This document shows positions 19,617 through 20,388 of a stretch of 20,388 bases of DNA, in pieces. The DNA is taken from positions 1-20,388 of the forward strand of contig CAICTM010001951.1 in assembly GCA_903772945.1 (NCBI GenBank), read 5' to 3'. Source of the DNA: Seminavis robusta (lineage: Eukaryota > Bacillariophyta > Bacillariophyceae > Naviculales > Naviculaceae). Made by a program: the position numbers and the translations under genes. How positions within the stretch are numbered: position 1 is the first letter of the stretch; every line of letters starts with the position of its first letter. Under the pieces are notes generated by a model. The model was not told where the DNA came from. It did no database searches and worked only from the letters and a program-made list of their open reading frames with translations.

Positions 19617-20388
19617 TTAGAAGAAATGCTCTGCACAGCCGTTGTCTTTTGCCCATTGGAAAACTTCCGATGACTCTCAGCAAAATAACATGTCATTGCA
19701 TCCCATGGGCATCATTTCGCGGCCATTTCAAGACTCTAGGTGCACCACTGGCAGCACCAGAGCACGTGTCTGCATTCCATGGCAACCATACTTTCTGGCC
19801 ATTTCAAAACTTCCAAATGTCCATTTTCTGCTGCTTTGGAACATGTCTCTTCATCCCACGGACAGCCATTTGCCCGAGCAAATTGAAGCATTTCCAAGTG
19901 CCCCCTTTCAGCAGCAGCAGAGCATGTAAGGGCACTCCATGGCACCCATTTCTGTGAGCCCACTTCAAGGTTTCCAAATGCCCACCCGTAGCTGCAAAAA
20001 AGCATGTATACTCATCCCATGGACAACCATTGTCCTGGCCCATTTCAAAATGTCTATGTGACCACATTCGGTAGCATTGGCACATACGCTTGCATCCCAT
20101 GGGCATCCATGTCTCTGGCCCATTTCAAAGTTTCCAAGTTCCCACCACAAGCAGCAAGGGTACATGTACTTTGATTCCTGGGCAGCCACTCGCTCGTGCC
20201 CACTTCAATATTTTGAGGTGCCCACCCAAAGCAGCATAGCCACATGTTTCAAATTCCACGGAATCCATTTCTGGGCTACTGCAGCACCATAAAGTGTCCA
20301 CCTCGAGCAGCTTCACTGCATGTCACAGAATTCCATGGACATCCATTTCATGGGCATACTTTGCACCCATTATTATGTATCTCTCTCT
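19617..20388 (-). pseudogene. Array of ankyrin-like NGCPWDE repeats, frame-broken, running off the window
   Basis: On the minus strand about ten units of the form GHLEVLKWAR-x-NGCPWDExTCxxAAxx follow each other, ending with TAA at 19619-19617. Only the unit at 19885-19805 keeps frame for its full 81 nt. The four units before it (20205-20126, 20125-20046, 20045-19966, 19965-19886) are each 80 nt, so translation must shift frame at each, usually within the WAR-x-NGCPW segment. The last two full units are shorter (76 and 70 nt). Following the repeat consensus I find few stops that are independent of the shifts. The repeats belong to a large family of ankyrin-like proteins in algae and protists, presumably protein-binding. 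The 5' end lies outside the window. The array converges on the sirtuin gene. It is either a decaying copy or a family member with uncorrected indels. Confidence 0.75.

Noticed and set aside
1..20388. tRNA, rRNA or CRISPR features
   Set aside because: Reading both strands I found no tRNA T-loop with a matching cloverleaf, no rRNA core motif, and no spaced identical repeats; the only arrays are coding or slippage-type repeats.

Overview
The window looks like nuclear DNA of a photosynthetic stramenopile, most likely a pennate diatom. The evidence is short GT-AG introns (71-160 bp) in intron-poor genes, Ty3/gypsy debris, a GCR1_C-type domain fragment, and an array of ankyrin-like repeats carrying the NGCPWDE signature common in algal genomes. 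The organism assignment is inference from these features; no marker gene settles it.

Layout: (1) About 1-5.4 kb is repeat-derived and gene-poor. It holds a decayed Ty3/gypsy pol segment (about 300-1975), a hairpin-rich tract that may be its LTR (about 1976-2535), a broken GCR1_C-like fragment (2536-2936), and low-information DNA with only weak ORFs. (2) 5.4-11.4 kb carries three plus-strand genes: a two-exon ankyrin-repeat protein with an unrecognised Cys/His C-terminus (5407-7922), a long aldo/keto reductase interrupted by a single in-frame TAG (8318-10153), and a small two-helix membrane protein resembling a mitochondrial complex I accessory subunit (11014-11400). (3) 11.7-17.7 kb holds a divergent pair: a RagA/Gtr1-type GTPase on the minus strand (three exons, 11736-13170) and a 1391-residue Mrc1/Claspin-like replication checkpoint mediator on the plus strand (two exons, 13477-17732). 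They share a 306-bp promoter region with a full-length E2F consensus site. (4) 18.3-19.57 kb holds a SIRT2-type NAD-dependent deacetylase with three exons and a frame disruption near its C-terminus. (5) 19.6 kb to the window edge is a minus-strand array of about ten ankyrin-like units. Most units are 1 nt short of a whole number of codons, so the reading frame rotates from unit to unit.

The intact genes are ordinary conserved housekeeping and regulatory genes: TOR nutrient signalling, S-phase checkpoint, respiration and deacetylation. I see no operon-like system and no clearly new multi-gene system. The most notable signals are the Mrc1 protein with an apparent DEK_C-like domain and E2F-type promoter, the low-complexity insertion in RagA, the lone TAG in the reductase, the rotating-frame 80-nt repeats, and the dense hairpin cluster at 2.1-2.4 kb. 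Single-base losses recur in the repeats and in the sirtuin tail but not in the other long ORFs. That is consistent either with deletion-biased decay or with unpolished assembly in repeat-rich parts.
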